From contig NZ_BCZS01000004.1 in the NCBI RefSeq assembly GCF_001598855.1, positions 186,001 to 250,000 on the forward strand: DNA of 64,000 nt. Reading direction: 5' to 3'. The notes below the pieces were generated by a model. The model saw only the letters and a list, made by a program, of their open reading frames with translations. It was not told where the DNA came from and ran no database searches. Source of the stretch: Pluralibacter gergoviae ATCC 33028 = NBRC 105706. GTDB taxonomy: Bacteria; Pseudomonadota; Gammaproteobacteria; Enterobacterales; Enterobacteriaceae. Each line of letters starts with the position of its first letter. The stretch's first letter is position 1. The position numbers and the translations under genes were made by a program. Of the stretch, positions 37,520 through 46,007 are shown piece after piece.

Positions 37520-39253
37520 GTGAATAAAAAAACTATGGCCGCCGCCGTCGGCTTGATCCTGTCAGGTGCCGCGCAATCGGCGCATTCCGGCACGCATCCC
37601 AACGTCATCGTCATCATTGCTGACGATATGGGCTACTCGGATATCAGCCCCTTCGGCGGGGAGATCCCCACCCCCAACCTGCAGGCGATGGCCGAGCAGG
37701 GCCTGCGCATGAGTCAGTACTATACCTCGCCGATGTCGGCGCCGGCGCGCTCCATGCTGCTGACCGGCAACAGCAACCAGCAGGCGGGTATGGGGGGCAT
37801 GTGGTGGTATGAAAATACCCTCGGGAAAGAGGGCTACGAACTGCACCTGACCGACAGAGTGACCACCATGGCCGAACGCTTCAAAGACGCGGGCTACAAC
37901 ACCATGATGGCGGGCAAATGGCATCTCGGCTTTATGCCCGGCGCAACGCCGAAAGATCGCGGCTTCATCCACTCGTTCGCCCTGATGGGCGGCGGCGCCA
38001 GCCACTTCAGCGATGCGCTGCCGCTGGGCACGGTCGAGGCTTTCCATACCTTTTATACCGAGAACGGCAAACGGACCTCGCTGCCGGCGGACTTCTATTC
38101 CAGCGCCGCCTATGCGGGAAAAATCAATACCTGGATCAGGGAGACGCCCGCCGACCAGCCCTTCTTCGCCTGGCTGGCATTTACCGCTCCCCACGATCCG
38201 CTGCAGGCCCCCGACGAGTGGATCAGGCGCTTCCGGGGCAAGTATGAGGAGGGCTACGCCGAGGTTTACCGGCAGCGTATCGCCCGCCTGAAAGCGCTTG
38301 GCATTATTGGCGACAGCACCTCGCTGCCGCAGCTGTCTCTCGATAAGGAGTGGGAAGCGCTAACGCCCGAGCAGCAGAAGTACACCGCTAAAGTGATGCA
38401 GGTTTACGCGGCGATGATCGCCAACATGGACGCGCAGATTGGTACGGTAATGGAGACCCTGAAGCAGACCGGGCGCGACAAAAATACGCTGGTGCTGTTT
38501 CTGACGGACAACGGCGCCAACGCCGGGGGGCAGATGCACTACGCCTCAAAGCCGGAGTACTGGAAACAATTTGATAATCGCTATGAGAATGTAGGCCGCC
38601 GGGGCTCATTCGTTTCTGAAGGCCCCACCTGGGCCAATATCAGCGACGCTCCCTACGCCAACTACCACAAAACCACCAGCGGTCAGGGTGGGATCAATAC
38701 CGACTTTATTATTGCCGGGCCGGGGATTAAGCACCCCGGTAAAATTGATACCGCCACCATGGCGGTGTACGACGTCGCCCCGACGCTGTACGACTTTGCA
38801 GGCATCGACGCCACCAGGCCGCTGGGCGGCAAGCCGACGCTGCCTATGATTGGCATCAGCTTTAAGCGTTACCTGACCGGGGAAACGGCAACGCCGCCCA
38901 GGCGCGAATTTGGCGTCGAGCTGCACAATCAGTCCGCCTGGGTCGAGGGCGAATGGAAACTGCGCCGGCTGGTTAAGGGCGGTACGCAGGCCGGGGACGC
39001 GCCGTGGGGGCTGTTTAACCTTAAAACCGATCCGCTGGAAACCCGCGATCTTGCTGCCCGCTATCCCGACAAAGTCGCCACCCTGCGCCGGCACTACGAG
39101 GATTTCGCCCGCCGCACGCTGGTGACACACGCCCGGGGAAGGATGCTGGACTATGCCGGTATCGACGAAAAAACCGGCCGCTACGTGGTGCTGGATGCCG
39201 CAACACTACGACCGGTTTCCGCACCGCAGGCCGTTGTGCCCGACAAAAAATAG
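37520..39253 (+). CDS. atsA: Arylsulfatase, serine-type, periplasmic
   Basis: A 577-residue precursor with a signal peptide ([24 protein letters not shown]). The sulfatase motif is [11 protein letters not shown] with Ser73 where Cys-type enzymes have Cys, so maturation needs AtsB. Metal-site DD occurs in [11 protein letters not shown], and NGANAGG lies further on. It hydrolyses aryl sulfate esters to release sulfate, supporting sulfur scavenging. It is 39 nt after atsB, with a terminator downstream. Confidence 0.95.
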   Translation: MNKKTMAAAVGLILSGAAQSAHSGTHPNVIVIIADDMGYSDISPFGGEIPTPNLQAMAEQGLRMSQYYTSPMSAPARSMLLTGNSNQQAGMGGMWWYENTLGKEGYELHLTDRVTTMAERFKDAGYNTMMAGKWHLGFMPGATPKDRGFIHSFALMGGGASHFSDALPLGTVEAFHTFYTENGKRTSLPADFYSSAAYAGKINTWIRETPADQPFFAWLAFTAPHDPLQAPDEWIRRFRGKYEEGYAEVYRQRIARLKALGIIGDSTSLPQLSLDKEWEALTPEQQKYTAKVMQVYAAMIANMDAQIGTVMETLKQTGRDKNTLVLFLTDNGANAGGQMHYASKPEYWKQFDNRYENVGRRGSFVSEGPTWANISDAPYANYHKTTSGQGGINTDFIIAGPGIKHPGKIDTATMAVYDVAPTLYDFAGIDATRPLGGKPTLPMIGISFKRYLTGETATPPRREFGVELHNQSAWVEGEWKLRRLVKGGTQAGDAPWGLFNLKTDPLETRDLAARYPDKVATLRRHYEDFARRTLVTHARGRMLDYAGIDEKTGRYVVLDAATLRPVSAPQAVVPDKK

Positions 39254-39265
39254 CCCCCGCTGCTA

Positions 39266-39299
39266 ATGCCGCTGCTGAGCCGCACAGCGGCGGCATTTT
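39266..39299 (+). terminator. Intrinsic terminator after atsA
   Basis: ATGCCGCTGCTG / CAGCGGCGGCAT pair over 12 positions (one G-U) around a 7-nt loop, followed by TTTTC. Confidence 0.85.
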
Positions 39300-39583
39300 C
39301 TCCACCGCAGGTGTGCATAAGCGCGCCGCAGCAAGAATCAGAGATAACCTAATGCAGATCCCCGGATGCCAGGCCATCTTTGAATAAGCGAGTTCATCGG
39401 CAGGGGCACCTGACTTAGTTCACAAAATGAAGGAGATACTGGTAAACCGCTACCGACAGGCCACCCTAAGTGGTAACGTACCCGGGCGTGAGAAATCTCC
39501 GGCACGGGTGAACGCCAGAAGAGATACGGAAAGAATAACGCGTTGACTGGAGCCGTTTGAAATCAGAAGGATAAAGGGGAAGT
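39300..39583. other. Gap before tRNA-Ser
   Basis: I see no coding frame with a ribosome site here. The stretch lies downstream of the minus-strand tRNA-Ser and should contain its transcript end. Confidence 0.5.
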
Positions 39584-39673
39584 TGGCGGAGAGAGGGGGA
39601 TTTGAACCCCCGGTAGAGTTGCCCCTACTCCGGTTTTCGAGACCGGTCCGTTCAGCCGCTCCGGCATCTCTCC
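39584..39673 (-). tRNA. serU: tRNA-Ser(CGA)
   Basis: A 90-nt gene including encoded CCA. Acceptor stem GGAGAGA/TCTCTCC, anticodon loop CTCGAAA with anticodon CGA, long variable arm typical of class II tRNA, and T loop GTTCAAATC. It lies just upstream of mtfA, as serU does in E. coli. Confidence 0.96.
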
Positions 39674-39765
39674 GCTGAAGCGGTTGCTATAATACGATTT
39701 CTTTCGCATTTTAACAGCCCTACGCCCTTAATTTGTGTTCAAGTGACGAGTTTGCGAGCAAAGCG

Positions 39766-40563
39766 ATGATCAAATGGCCCTGGAAAGCACATGAAACATC
39801 CCGGAATGCGGATATCGAATGGGAGCAGGCTCTGGATGTGCCGATTCTGGCAAACCTCTCTGCAGACGAGCAGGCGCGCCTGACCCAACTGGCGACCCGC
39901 TTTCTGCAGCAAAAGCGCATGGTGCCGCTCCAGGGACTGAACCTTGAACCTATCCACAGCGCGCGCATCGCGATGCTGTTCTGCCTGCCGGTGCTGGAAC
40001 TGGGCTTCGAGTGGCTCGACGGCTTCCACGAAGTGCTCATCTACCCGGCGCCGTTCGTGGTCGACGACGAATGGGAAGACGACATCGGCCTGGTGCACAG
40101 CCAGCGGGTGGTGCAGTCCGGCCAGAGCTGGCAGCAGGGGCCTATCGTGCTCAACTGGCTCGATATCCAGGACTCCTTCGACGCTTCCGGCTTTAACCTT
40201 ATCATCCACGAAGTGGCCCACAAGCTCGACGTGCGCAACGGCGACCGCGCCAGCGGCATTCCGCTGATTCCCCTGCGCGAAGTGGCGGGCTGGGAGCACG
40301 ATCTGCACGCAGCGATGGACAACATCCAGGAAGAGATAGACCTGGTGGGCGAAAGCGCCGCCAGCATCGACGCCTACGCCGCCACCGACCCTGCGGAATG
40401 TTTCGCCGTACTCTCAGAATACTTCTTCAGCGCCCCGGAGCTGTTCGCTCCCCGCTTCCCCGCGCTGTGGCAGCGTTTCTGCCACTTTTACCAGCAGGAT
40501 CCGCTGCTGCGGATGCGTGATAATTACGGCGATGAGGGGAAGGGTCTGCGCGCAGTTCACTAA
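39766..40563 (+). CDS. mtfA: MtfA zinc metallopeptidase
   Basis: At 265 residues when started at [10 protein letters not shown] (ATG 39766) it has the E. coli MtfA length; the longer frame adds 11 unlikely residues. The gluzincin motif HEVAHKLD begins at His148, with a downstream acidic ligand in [11 protein letters not shown]. In E. coli MtfA binds Mlc and so raises ptsG expression. It sits between serU and the asn tRNA, the conserved host context. Confidence 0.94.
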   Translation: MIKWPWKAHETSRNADIEWEQALDVPILANLSADEQARLTQLATRFLQQKRMVPLQGLNLEPIHSARIAMLFCLPVLELGFEWLDGFHEVLIYPAPFVVDDEWEDDIGLVHSQRVVQSGQSWQQGPIVLNWLDIQDSFDASGFNLIIHEVAHKLDVRNGDRASGIPLIPLREVAGWEHDLHAAMDNIQEEIDLVGESAASIDAYAATDPAECFAVLSEYFFSAPELFAPRFPALWQRFCHFYQQDPLLRMRDNYGDEGKGLRAVH

Positions 40564-40663
40564 AACGGCAGCCTGAGCTAAAATTAGCCATCTGAATCAG
40601 CGAGTTAATTTTAGTATTGACACAAAAAACGGTGGCCAGTAATATGCGCCTCGTTCACACGAT

Positions 40664-40739
40664 TCCTCTGTAGTTCAGTCGGTAGAACGGCGGACTGTTA
40701 ATCCGTATGTCACTGGTTCGAGTCCAGTCAGAGGAGCCA
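40664..40739 (+). tRNA. tRNA-Asn(GTT), integration target
   Basis: 76 nt with CCA: acceptor TCCTCTG/CAGAGGA, anticodon GTT in CTGTTAATC, T arm GGTTCGAGTCC. It remains intact because the inserted element restores its 3' end. Confidence 0.96.
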
Positions 40740-40740
40740 A
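40724..40740 (+). other. Attachment site core (attL)
   Basis: CCAGTCAGAGGAGCCAA at the tRNA-Asn 3' end is the 17-bp direct repeat I know from ICEKp1/HPI insertions. The second copy (attR) is not in the window. Confidence 0.85.
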
Positions 40741-40900
40741 TTTCCTGTTTGCATGCATCTTTGCGAATCCTTATCTGATATTGATTCAAGAGGTTAGCGT
40801 GAAAACTCTTCCCGGTGCATTTTGATTTTACCCTCCGCATCGGGAAAAATTGGTGGTCAAATCTGGGGTCAGGTTAGTTCGATGACGGAGTGACCCCCAA

Positions 40901-42169
40901 ATGTCCCTTAACGACTCAAAAATCCGCAACTTAAAACCATCCGCAAAACCCTTCAAAGTTTCTGATTCTCACGGTCTGTACCTTCTTATCAAACCAGGCG
41001 GCTCACGTCACTGGTATCTTAAATATCGTATAAACGGCAAAGAATCCCGCATTGCACTGGGTGCCTATCCTGCCGTCTCCCTGTCTGATGCCCGCCAGCA
41101 GCGCGAAGGTATCCGTAAGATGCTGGCGCTGAACATCAACCCGGCACTGCAGAGGGCTGCTGAACGCAGAGCCTGCACACCAGAGAAGGTGTTTAAAACA
41201 GTGGCGCTGGCATGGCATAAAAACAATAAAAAGTGGTCGCAGAACACCGCTGACCGTCTGCTTGCCAGCATGAACAACCATATCTTTCCTGTAATTGGTC
41301 ATCTGTCCGTCACGGAGCTTAAACCCCATCATTTCATTGACCTGCTGAAAGGCATTGAGGAAAAGGGCCTGCTGGAAGTCGCGTCCCGCACGCGGCAGCA
41401 CCTCAGTAACATCATGCGCCATGCGGTCCATCAGGGATTTATCGACACCAACCCGGCAGCAAATCTTGATGGCGTGACGGCTCCCCCCATGAGACACCAC
41501 TATCCCGCCCTGCCGCTGGAGCGGCTGCCTGAACTGATTGAACACATTGAAGCATATCATCAGGGCCGTGAACTGACCCGGCTTGCTGTCCTGCTGACGC
41601 TGCATCTGTTCATTCGCTCCAGTGAGCTGCGCTTTGCACGCTGGTCAGAAATTGATTTCATAAACAGAATTTGGACGATACCCGCCACACGCGAAGCCAT
41701 TGTGGGTGTGCGTTATTCAGGGCGCGGTGCAAAAATGCGCACTGCTCATATCGTGCCCCTCTCACAGCAGGCTATAGCTATTCTGAAACGGATTAAGGAA
41801 ATATCCGGGGCTTACGAACTGGTCTTCCCCGGCGACCATAACCCGTACAGGCCGATGTGCGAAAACGCGGTTAATAAAGCACTGCGCCTTATGGGATTCG
41901 ACACGAAACAGGACATCTGCGGACATGGCTTTCGGGCAATGGCATGCAGTGCCCTGATGGAGTCTGGCTTATGGTCGCAAGATGCAGTGGAACGCCAGAT
42001 GAGTCACCAGGAGCGCAACACCGTGCGTCTGGCTTACATTCATAAGGCTGAGCATCTGGAAGCCCGCAAGGCGATGATGCAGTGGTGGTCAGATTATATC
42101 GATACATGCCGGGTCGCATACGTACCACCTTTTAACACAGGGCGGGATAAAAACAACGAAGCTGCATGA
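40901..42169 (+). CDS. int: P4-type tyrosine integrase
   Basis: A 422-residue recombinase with the DUF4102 N-terminal arm-binding domain (KIRNLKPSAKPFKVSDSHGLYL...GKESRIALGAYPAVSLSDAR) and a C-terminal catalytic domain: Arg244 (SSELRFARW), His342-x-x-Arg345 (HGFR), His369 and the nucleophile Tyr379 (RLAYIHKAEH). It lies 160 nt after tRNA-Asn, the standard position, and is intact. Confidence 0.95.
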   Translation: MSLNDSKIRNLKPSAKPFKVSDSHGLYLLIKPGGSRHWYLKYRINGKESRIALGAYPAVSLSDARQQREGIRKMLALNINPALQRAAERRACTPEKVFKTVALAWHKNNKKWSQNTADRLLASMNNHIFPVIGHLSVTELKPHHFIDLLKGIEEKGLLEVASRTRQHLSNIMRHAVHQGFIDTNPAANLDGVTAPPMRHHYPALPLERLPELIEHIEAYHQGRELTRLAVLLTLHLFIRSSELRFARWSEIDFINRIWTIPATREAIVGVRYSGRGAKMRTAHIVPLSQQAIAILKRIKEISGAYELVFPGDHNPYRPMCENAVNKALRLMGFDTKQDICGHGFRAMACSALMESGLWSQDAVERQMSHQERNTVRLAYIHKAEHLEARKAMMQWWSDYIDTCRVAYVPPFNTGRDKNNEAA

Positions 42170-42323
42170 CCAATAACAAAAAGCTGTATCAGCATACCCT
42201 GGTACGGCTTTATTCATTTCTGATGGCTTGCCAACCCCTCCACCCCGACCCGACCCGTCGCTGCCTGTAGAAAGCTGTTACACAACAACAACACGCTTGC
42301 GCCGTCAGCCCTGGCGTGCCATT

Positions 42324-43046
42324 TCATTTGAGAGCAAGGATCATCCCTACTGCCCCAGCGACGAGAACGGCATCAATGAGAAGCTCGAACGTATGCGTCT
42401 GGAGTTTCTGGACGAGACGTTTCGCAATCATCGAACCGACGAACAATGCGATGCCGATGGCAAGTCCATGTGTGAGGACAGGCTGCGCGAGTGCGCCCGA
42501 TATACCGAACGTAGCTAGCTTGCCAGCGTAGAGCAGGATTGCGCTTGCCGCCTCTGATCCCAAAAATACGCCTCCACTCATTCCGTATCCGGTAAATACC
42601 GGCACGCTGAGCGGCCCGGTGGACAGCACGAATCCGGTCATAAACCCGACAATCGCCCCGGCCAAACTCATGTGCCAGAGATTCAAGTGGAGGTTCGATC
42701 GTCTGATGAGACGGCGCAGCGGGATCATCGCAAGGAAGAAAGCTGCCAGGAATACCTCCACTGTGCCAGGAGAAATCGTAAGTAACGTGTGCGCCCCGAG
42801 AACAGCCGCAGGAACTCCCGCCAACGAATAGGCAAACACCGGTCGCCAACGAATCTCATGCCACCAGACAATCACCCGTCCGATGTTGCCGAAAAGGGAG
42901 GCGATCGCCATAACAGGCACAGCAATCCGTGGCCCGTACGTGGCGACGAGGACGGGCAGCATGATTAACGACGAGCCAGTGCCGACGACACCGCTGAGTA
43001 CTCCGGCACCGAGAGCGACGAAGAAGAGAAGTAAGAGTGCAATCAT
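42324..43046 (-). CDS. TauE/SafE-family (TSUP) membrane exporter
   Basis: A 240-residue protein with about 8 hydrophobic segments and the TSUP landmarks GVLSGVVGTGSSLIMLPVLVA and GFMTGFVLSTGPLSVPVF. I start it at MIALLLLFF (ATG 43046), 11 nt after the reductase-like gene; the longer frame runs back into that gene. TSUP proteins export sulfite, sulfoacetate or other small anions. The partner enzyme hints at a 2-keto or hydroxy acid. Confidence 0.8.
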   Translation of the reverse strand: MIALLLLFFVALGAGVLSGVVGTGSSLIMLPVLVATYGPRIAVPVMAIASLFGNIGRVIVWWHEIRWRPVFAYSLAGVPAAVLGAHTLLTISPGTVEVFLAAFFLAMIPLRRLIRRSNLHLNLWHMSLAGAIVGFMTGFVLSTGPLSVPVFTGYGMSGGVFLGSEAASAILLYAGKLATFGISGALAQPVLTHGLAIGIALFVGSMIAKRLVQKLQTHTFELLIDAVLVAGAVGMILALK

Positions 43047-43057
43047 CGGCTTTAAGA

Positions 43058-43954
43058 TCAACCAGGGCCATCGCTCGCAGCCGCAAGAAGCGGCACCAGG
43101 ATGTCGCTGATCGGCGTTGGAATGCTGTGAACCCGGCCGCGACGCGCAATGACGCCGTTGCGGATATCCCATTCAAGCGGTCGGCCAGCTTCTCGATCCG
43201 TGAGGATGGAGGTGCTCATGTCTGCAGGAGCCGCCCGGAACTTATCGAGGATCTCCTGCGGCACTTCGTCTCCGAGTTCAGCGCCCTCTGCACGTGCCAC
43301 GGCCAAGCATTCCTGCAGATAAGCCAGCGTAAGCCTGGCGATATCAGCACGGCCAAACATGCCTGAGCGGCGGTGCGTGAGTGCCATGAGTCCAGCCACC
43401 GCATTCTGCATCAGCTTGCGCCAGGCCAGGGAGCTGAAATTCGCGGCCAGATCTACGGAGCACCACGTGCCTTGCAGCGCTGCGGCCACTACACGGGAAG
43501 CTGGTGCGTCTGGCACGCTGAGGCGCGCCTCACCACGCAAGCGTACCGAGCCATCGGACTGCGCTTGCGCAGGGAACCACACGACAGCGGGAACGATCTG
43601 TCCGGGCAGAGAGTACGTAGCGAGCCTGTCCAACTGTTCAACCCCATTCTGGAGCACGCATATAACCGTCTCCGGGCCAGTCAACGCCCTGAGCCATTCT
43701 GCTGCCGCGTCGATTTGTGTGGACTTGACTGCCAGAAAGATAAGATCAACCGTGCGAGTGATTTGTGCCGGATTCGTCTGTACCGGACCGGGTACGGTGA
43801 TAAAGCGGTTGCCATCTTGCAAGGTCAGGCGATCGCGGGGAGTACGTCCACACAGCAATGGTGTGCGGTCGACTTCGTGTAACGCCGCCGCGACTGTTGT
43901 ACCGATGGCACCTGGACCTAAAACAGCAACAACTGTATTGATTTCAGTGTTCAT
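43058..43954 (-). CDS. Ketopantoate reductase-like (PanE/ApbA) oxidoreductase
   Basis: A 298-residue protein with an N-terminal NADP site VAVLGPGAIGTTVAAALHEV, FLAVKSTQ, VICVLQNGVEQLD and the C-terminal NAVAGLMALTHRRSG helix domain. AAGGAG precedes ATG 43954. As cargo next to an exporter it is unlikely to be the housekeeping panE; a related 2-keto acid is possible. Transcription is divergent from the RpiR gene. Confidence 0.85.
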   Translation of the reverse strand: MNTEINTVVAVLGPGAIGTTVAAALHEVDRTPLLCGRTPRDRLTLQDGNRFITVPGPVQTNPAQITRTVDLIFLAVKSTQIDAAAEWLRALTGPETVICVLQNGVEQLDRLATYSLPGQIVPAVVWFPAQAQSDGSVRLRGEARLSVPDAPASRVVAAALQGTWCSVDLAANFSSLAWRKLMQNAVAGLMALTHRRSGMFGRADIARLTLAYLQECLAVARAEGAELGDEVPQEILDKFRAAPADMSTSILTDREAGRPLEWDIRNGVIARRGRVHSIPTPISDILVPLLAAASDGPG

Positions 43955-44014
43955 GAATGCGGACTCCTTGCAACAGAATCTAATTATGTGGTGGTTGTGC
44001 CCTTCCCAAAGGAC

Positions 44015-44030
44015 ATGTAATATATTACAT
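44015..44030. promoter_or_regulatory. 16-bp perfect palindrome, likely RpiR operator
   Basis: ATGTAATATATTACAT ends one base before the proposed RpiR ATG at 44031 and 60 nt before the divergent reductase start. A regulator bound there would block its own gene and could control the divergent pair. Confidence 0.65.
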
Positions 44031-44915
44031 ATGAATAAAGAAAATGGTAATATAATTTCAGAAGGTGAGCAGCGGTTACAGCAATGGCTTGGCAGCATTC
44101 ACGCCCGAAGCGGCGACCTCGCTGCAAGTGAGGCTAAAGTTGTCGATCTCCTGCTTGTCGATCCTTTATTTGTCGGTACAAGCACGGCAGCACAGGTTGC
44201 CACCCGTGCTGGTGTATCACCGCCGACAGTAATACGCGCTGCACGAGCGATCGGTTTCACCGGGTTCACTGAACTTAAGATAGAGATTGCCCGGGCTCGT
44301 GGCACTGCCCAATTCTTTGCCCCGCCTGAAGTTCTTACAGCGGATGCGACGCTGGCATCAGTGCTGGAAACATCAATTCGTGCTGGTGTAGACGCACTGA
44401 CTGCGCTCAGCGGTGCTATCGAAATCTCCGCACTTGATGAGGCGGTCGATTTAATCCAGAGCGCACGCCAGGTATTTGCATTTGGTGCTGGTCCCTCTGC
44501 GACGGTTGCCGCTGATGCGGTCTTTCGTTTGCGGACGGCGGGTGTGATAACCGTCAGTATCCAGGATTATTTATCAGCGATGATTGCTGCTCGTCTACTC
44601 GGTCCAGGCGATGTCATCATCGTCGTCAGTTCAACAGGGCGCACATCATCCACACTCTCCATCGCTGATGCAGCATCCTCGGCAGGAGCATCGCTTATTG
44701 CAATAACTAACCAGTACGATACCCCACTGGCGACACTCGCCAACGTTTCGCTCGTTGTTGGCGGAATGCCACTCCCGGCACAGATGGCCGCTGCCGGGAG
44801 TCGACTGGCCCAGCTCGTCGTTATTGATACGCTGGTCGCTGCTCTCACTCTGCGGGATAAAGAACAAAGTCGCCGGGCTGAACGGGCGGGTATTGATTTG
44901 CCCGATATGTCCTGA
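44031..44915 (+). CDS. MurR/RpiR-family regulator with SIS domain
   Basis: This 294-residue protein has an N-terminal helix-turn-helix (VGTSTAAQVATRAGVSPPTVIRAARAIGFTGFTELK) and a SIS sugar-phosphate-binding domain (VFAFGAGPSATVAADAVFRL, IVVSSTGRTSSTLSIADAA). The start is uncertain: ATG 44031 abuts the palindrome with AAAGGA 17 nt away, and ATG 43986 is an in-frame alternative. The stop overlaps the exporter start (TGATG). Confidence 0.85.
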   Translation: MNKENGNIISEGEQRLQQWLGSIHARSGDLAASEAKVVDLLLVDPLFVGTSTAAQVATRAGVSPPTVIRAARAIGFTGFTELKIEIARARGTAQFFAPPEVLTADATLASVLETSIRAGVDALTALSGAIEISALDEAVDLIQSARQVFAFGAGPSATVAADAVFRLRTAGVITVSIQDYLSAMIAARLLGPGDVIIVVSSTGRTSSTLSIADAASSAGASLIAITNQYDTPLATLANVSLVVGGMPLPAQMAAAGSRLAQLVVIDTLVAALTLRDKEQSRRAERAGIDLPDMS

Positions 44916-45772
44916 TGCAGTTCAGCACGGTAGCAATGATTCTTACTGCTGCGGTAGCTCATGCAGTATGGAATATAGCCTCAAAATACAAGAGGGAAGA
45001 CACTCTTGTGTTCGTCTGGGCGTACAGCTGTGCCTCAGCATTGCTGTGGCTCCCGTTCAGCCTCATTCTGATAGTTGAGGGACAACAGGAACTCGACTGG
45101 AGACTCGCTGTCGGCGCAGTTATCTCGTCTGCACTTCATATCGCTTATTCTCTAATCTTGCAGGCTGGCTACGAGCGCGCCGAACTGGGTGTTGTTTATC
45201 CGATTGCCCGAGGAAGTGGACCAGTTCTGACGATACTGTTTGCAACCCTTCTCATGGGAGAACGGCTTTCACCAGGCGCTTTACTCGGCGCTTTTATCGT
45301 TATCGCTGGTATTTTCGTTGTCACCGGCAATCCGTTCAGGAGCGGAAGCCGACCACTACAGGGAATGCTTTGGGGGGCAGCGACAGGCACCGCCATCGCT
45401 GGCTATACACTCTGGGACGGTTATTCGGTAATCTCTCTGCACCTGGATCCAGTGCGCTACTACGCCAGCACACTCCTGCTACAGAGTCTGATTCTTACCC
45501 CTGGTGCGATGCGGCGACGAAATCGCATTCCAACTGCTGTACGTGTGGATATCATCCCAATCCTTATCATTGCTGTATGCTCTCCCCTTGCCTACATCCT
45601 TGTACTGACAGCCATGCAGAGCATGCCACTGGCACTCGTCGCTCCTCTCAGGGAAACATCCATTATTGTCGGCTCCCTTCTTTCGTACTGGCTGTTTCGT
45701 GAAAATCATCTGGCACGCCGGATTGCCGGTGCAGTGGTGGTGCTGACCGGCATCGCAATAATTAGCCTTTGA
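44915..45772 (+). CDS. EamA/DMT-family transporter
   Basis: This 285-residue protein has ten hydrophobic helices in two EamA repeats (residues 1-135 and 150-285); the second ends in PLRETSIIVGSLLSYWLFREN. The family usually exports metabolites or amino acids. Start-stop overlap with the RpiR gene couples their translation, so the exporter is probably its main target. Confidence 0.85.
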   Translation: MQFSTVAMILTAAVAHAVWNIASKYKREDTLVFVWAYSCASALLWLPFSLILIVEGQQELDWRLAVGAVISSALHIAYSLILQAGYERAELGVVYPIARGSGPVLTILFATLLMGERLSPGALLGAFIVIAGIFVVTGNPFRSGSRPLQGMLWGAATGTAIAGYTLWDGYSVISLHLDPVRYYASTLLLQSLILTPGAMRRRNRIPTAVRVDIIPILIIAVCSPLAYILVLTAMQSMPLALVAPLRETSIIVGSLLSYWLFRENHLARRIAGAVVVLTGIAIISL

Positions 45773-46007
45773 TCGCTTCGTTGGATGCCAATCGTCGTCT
45801 TATTGTCAGCGTGGATCGTTCGTCGAAGTTCAGTTTTCATCACCAGTTTGATCGCAAAGCTATGCCACATAGCACTATTGGCTTTATAATCATTAACGGT
45901 AAAAGTGGTATTGAATAGTGATACTCCGATGCAACACATTCAACATGTAGCCTGATTCTGATAACCGCTTTCGTTAGAAATGGCTTACTCCATAGCGAGA
46001 GTTCGTG

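Noticed and set aside
40655..40840. Minus-strand frame across tRNA-Asn (61 codons)
   Set aside because: It is the antisense of a tRNA gene; such frames are commonly mis-annotated and have no coding support.
43359..44030. Long upstream extension of the RpiR frame
   Set aside because: It is antisense to the ketopantoate-reductase-like gene, and the regulator's helix-turn-helix domain begins only after 44031.
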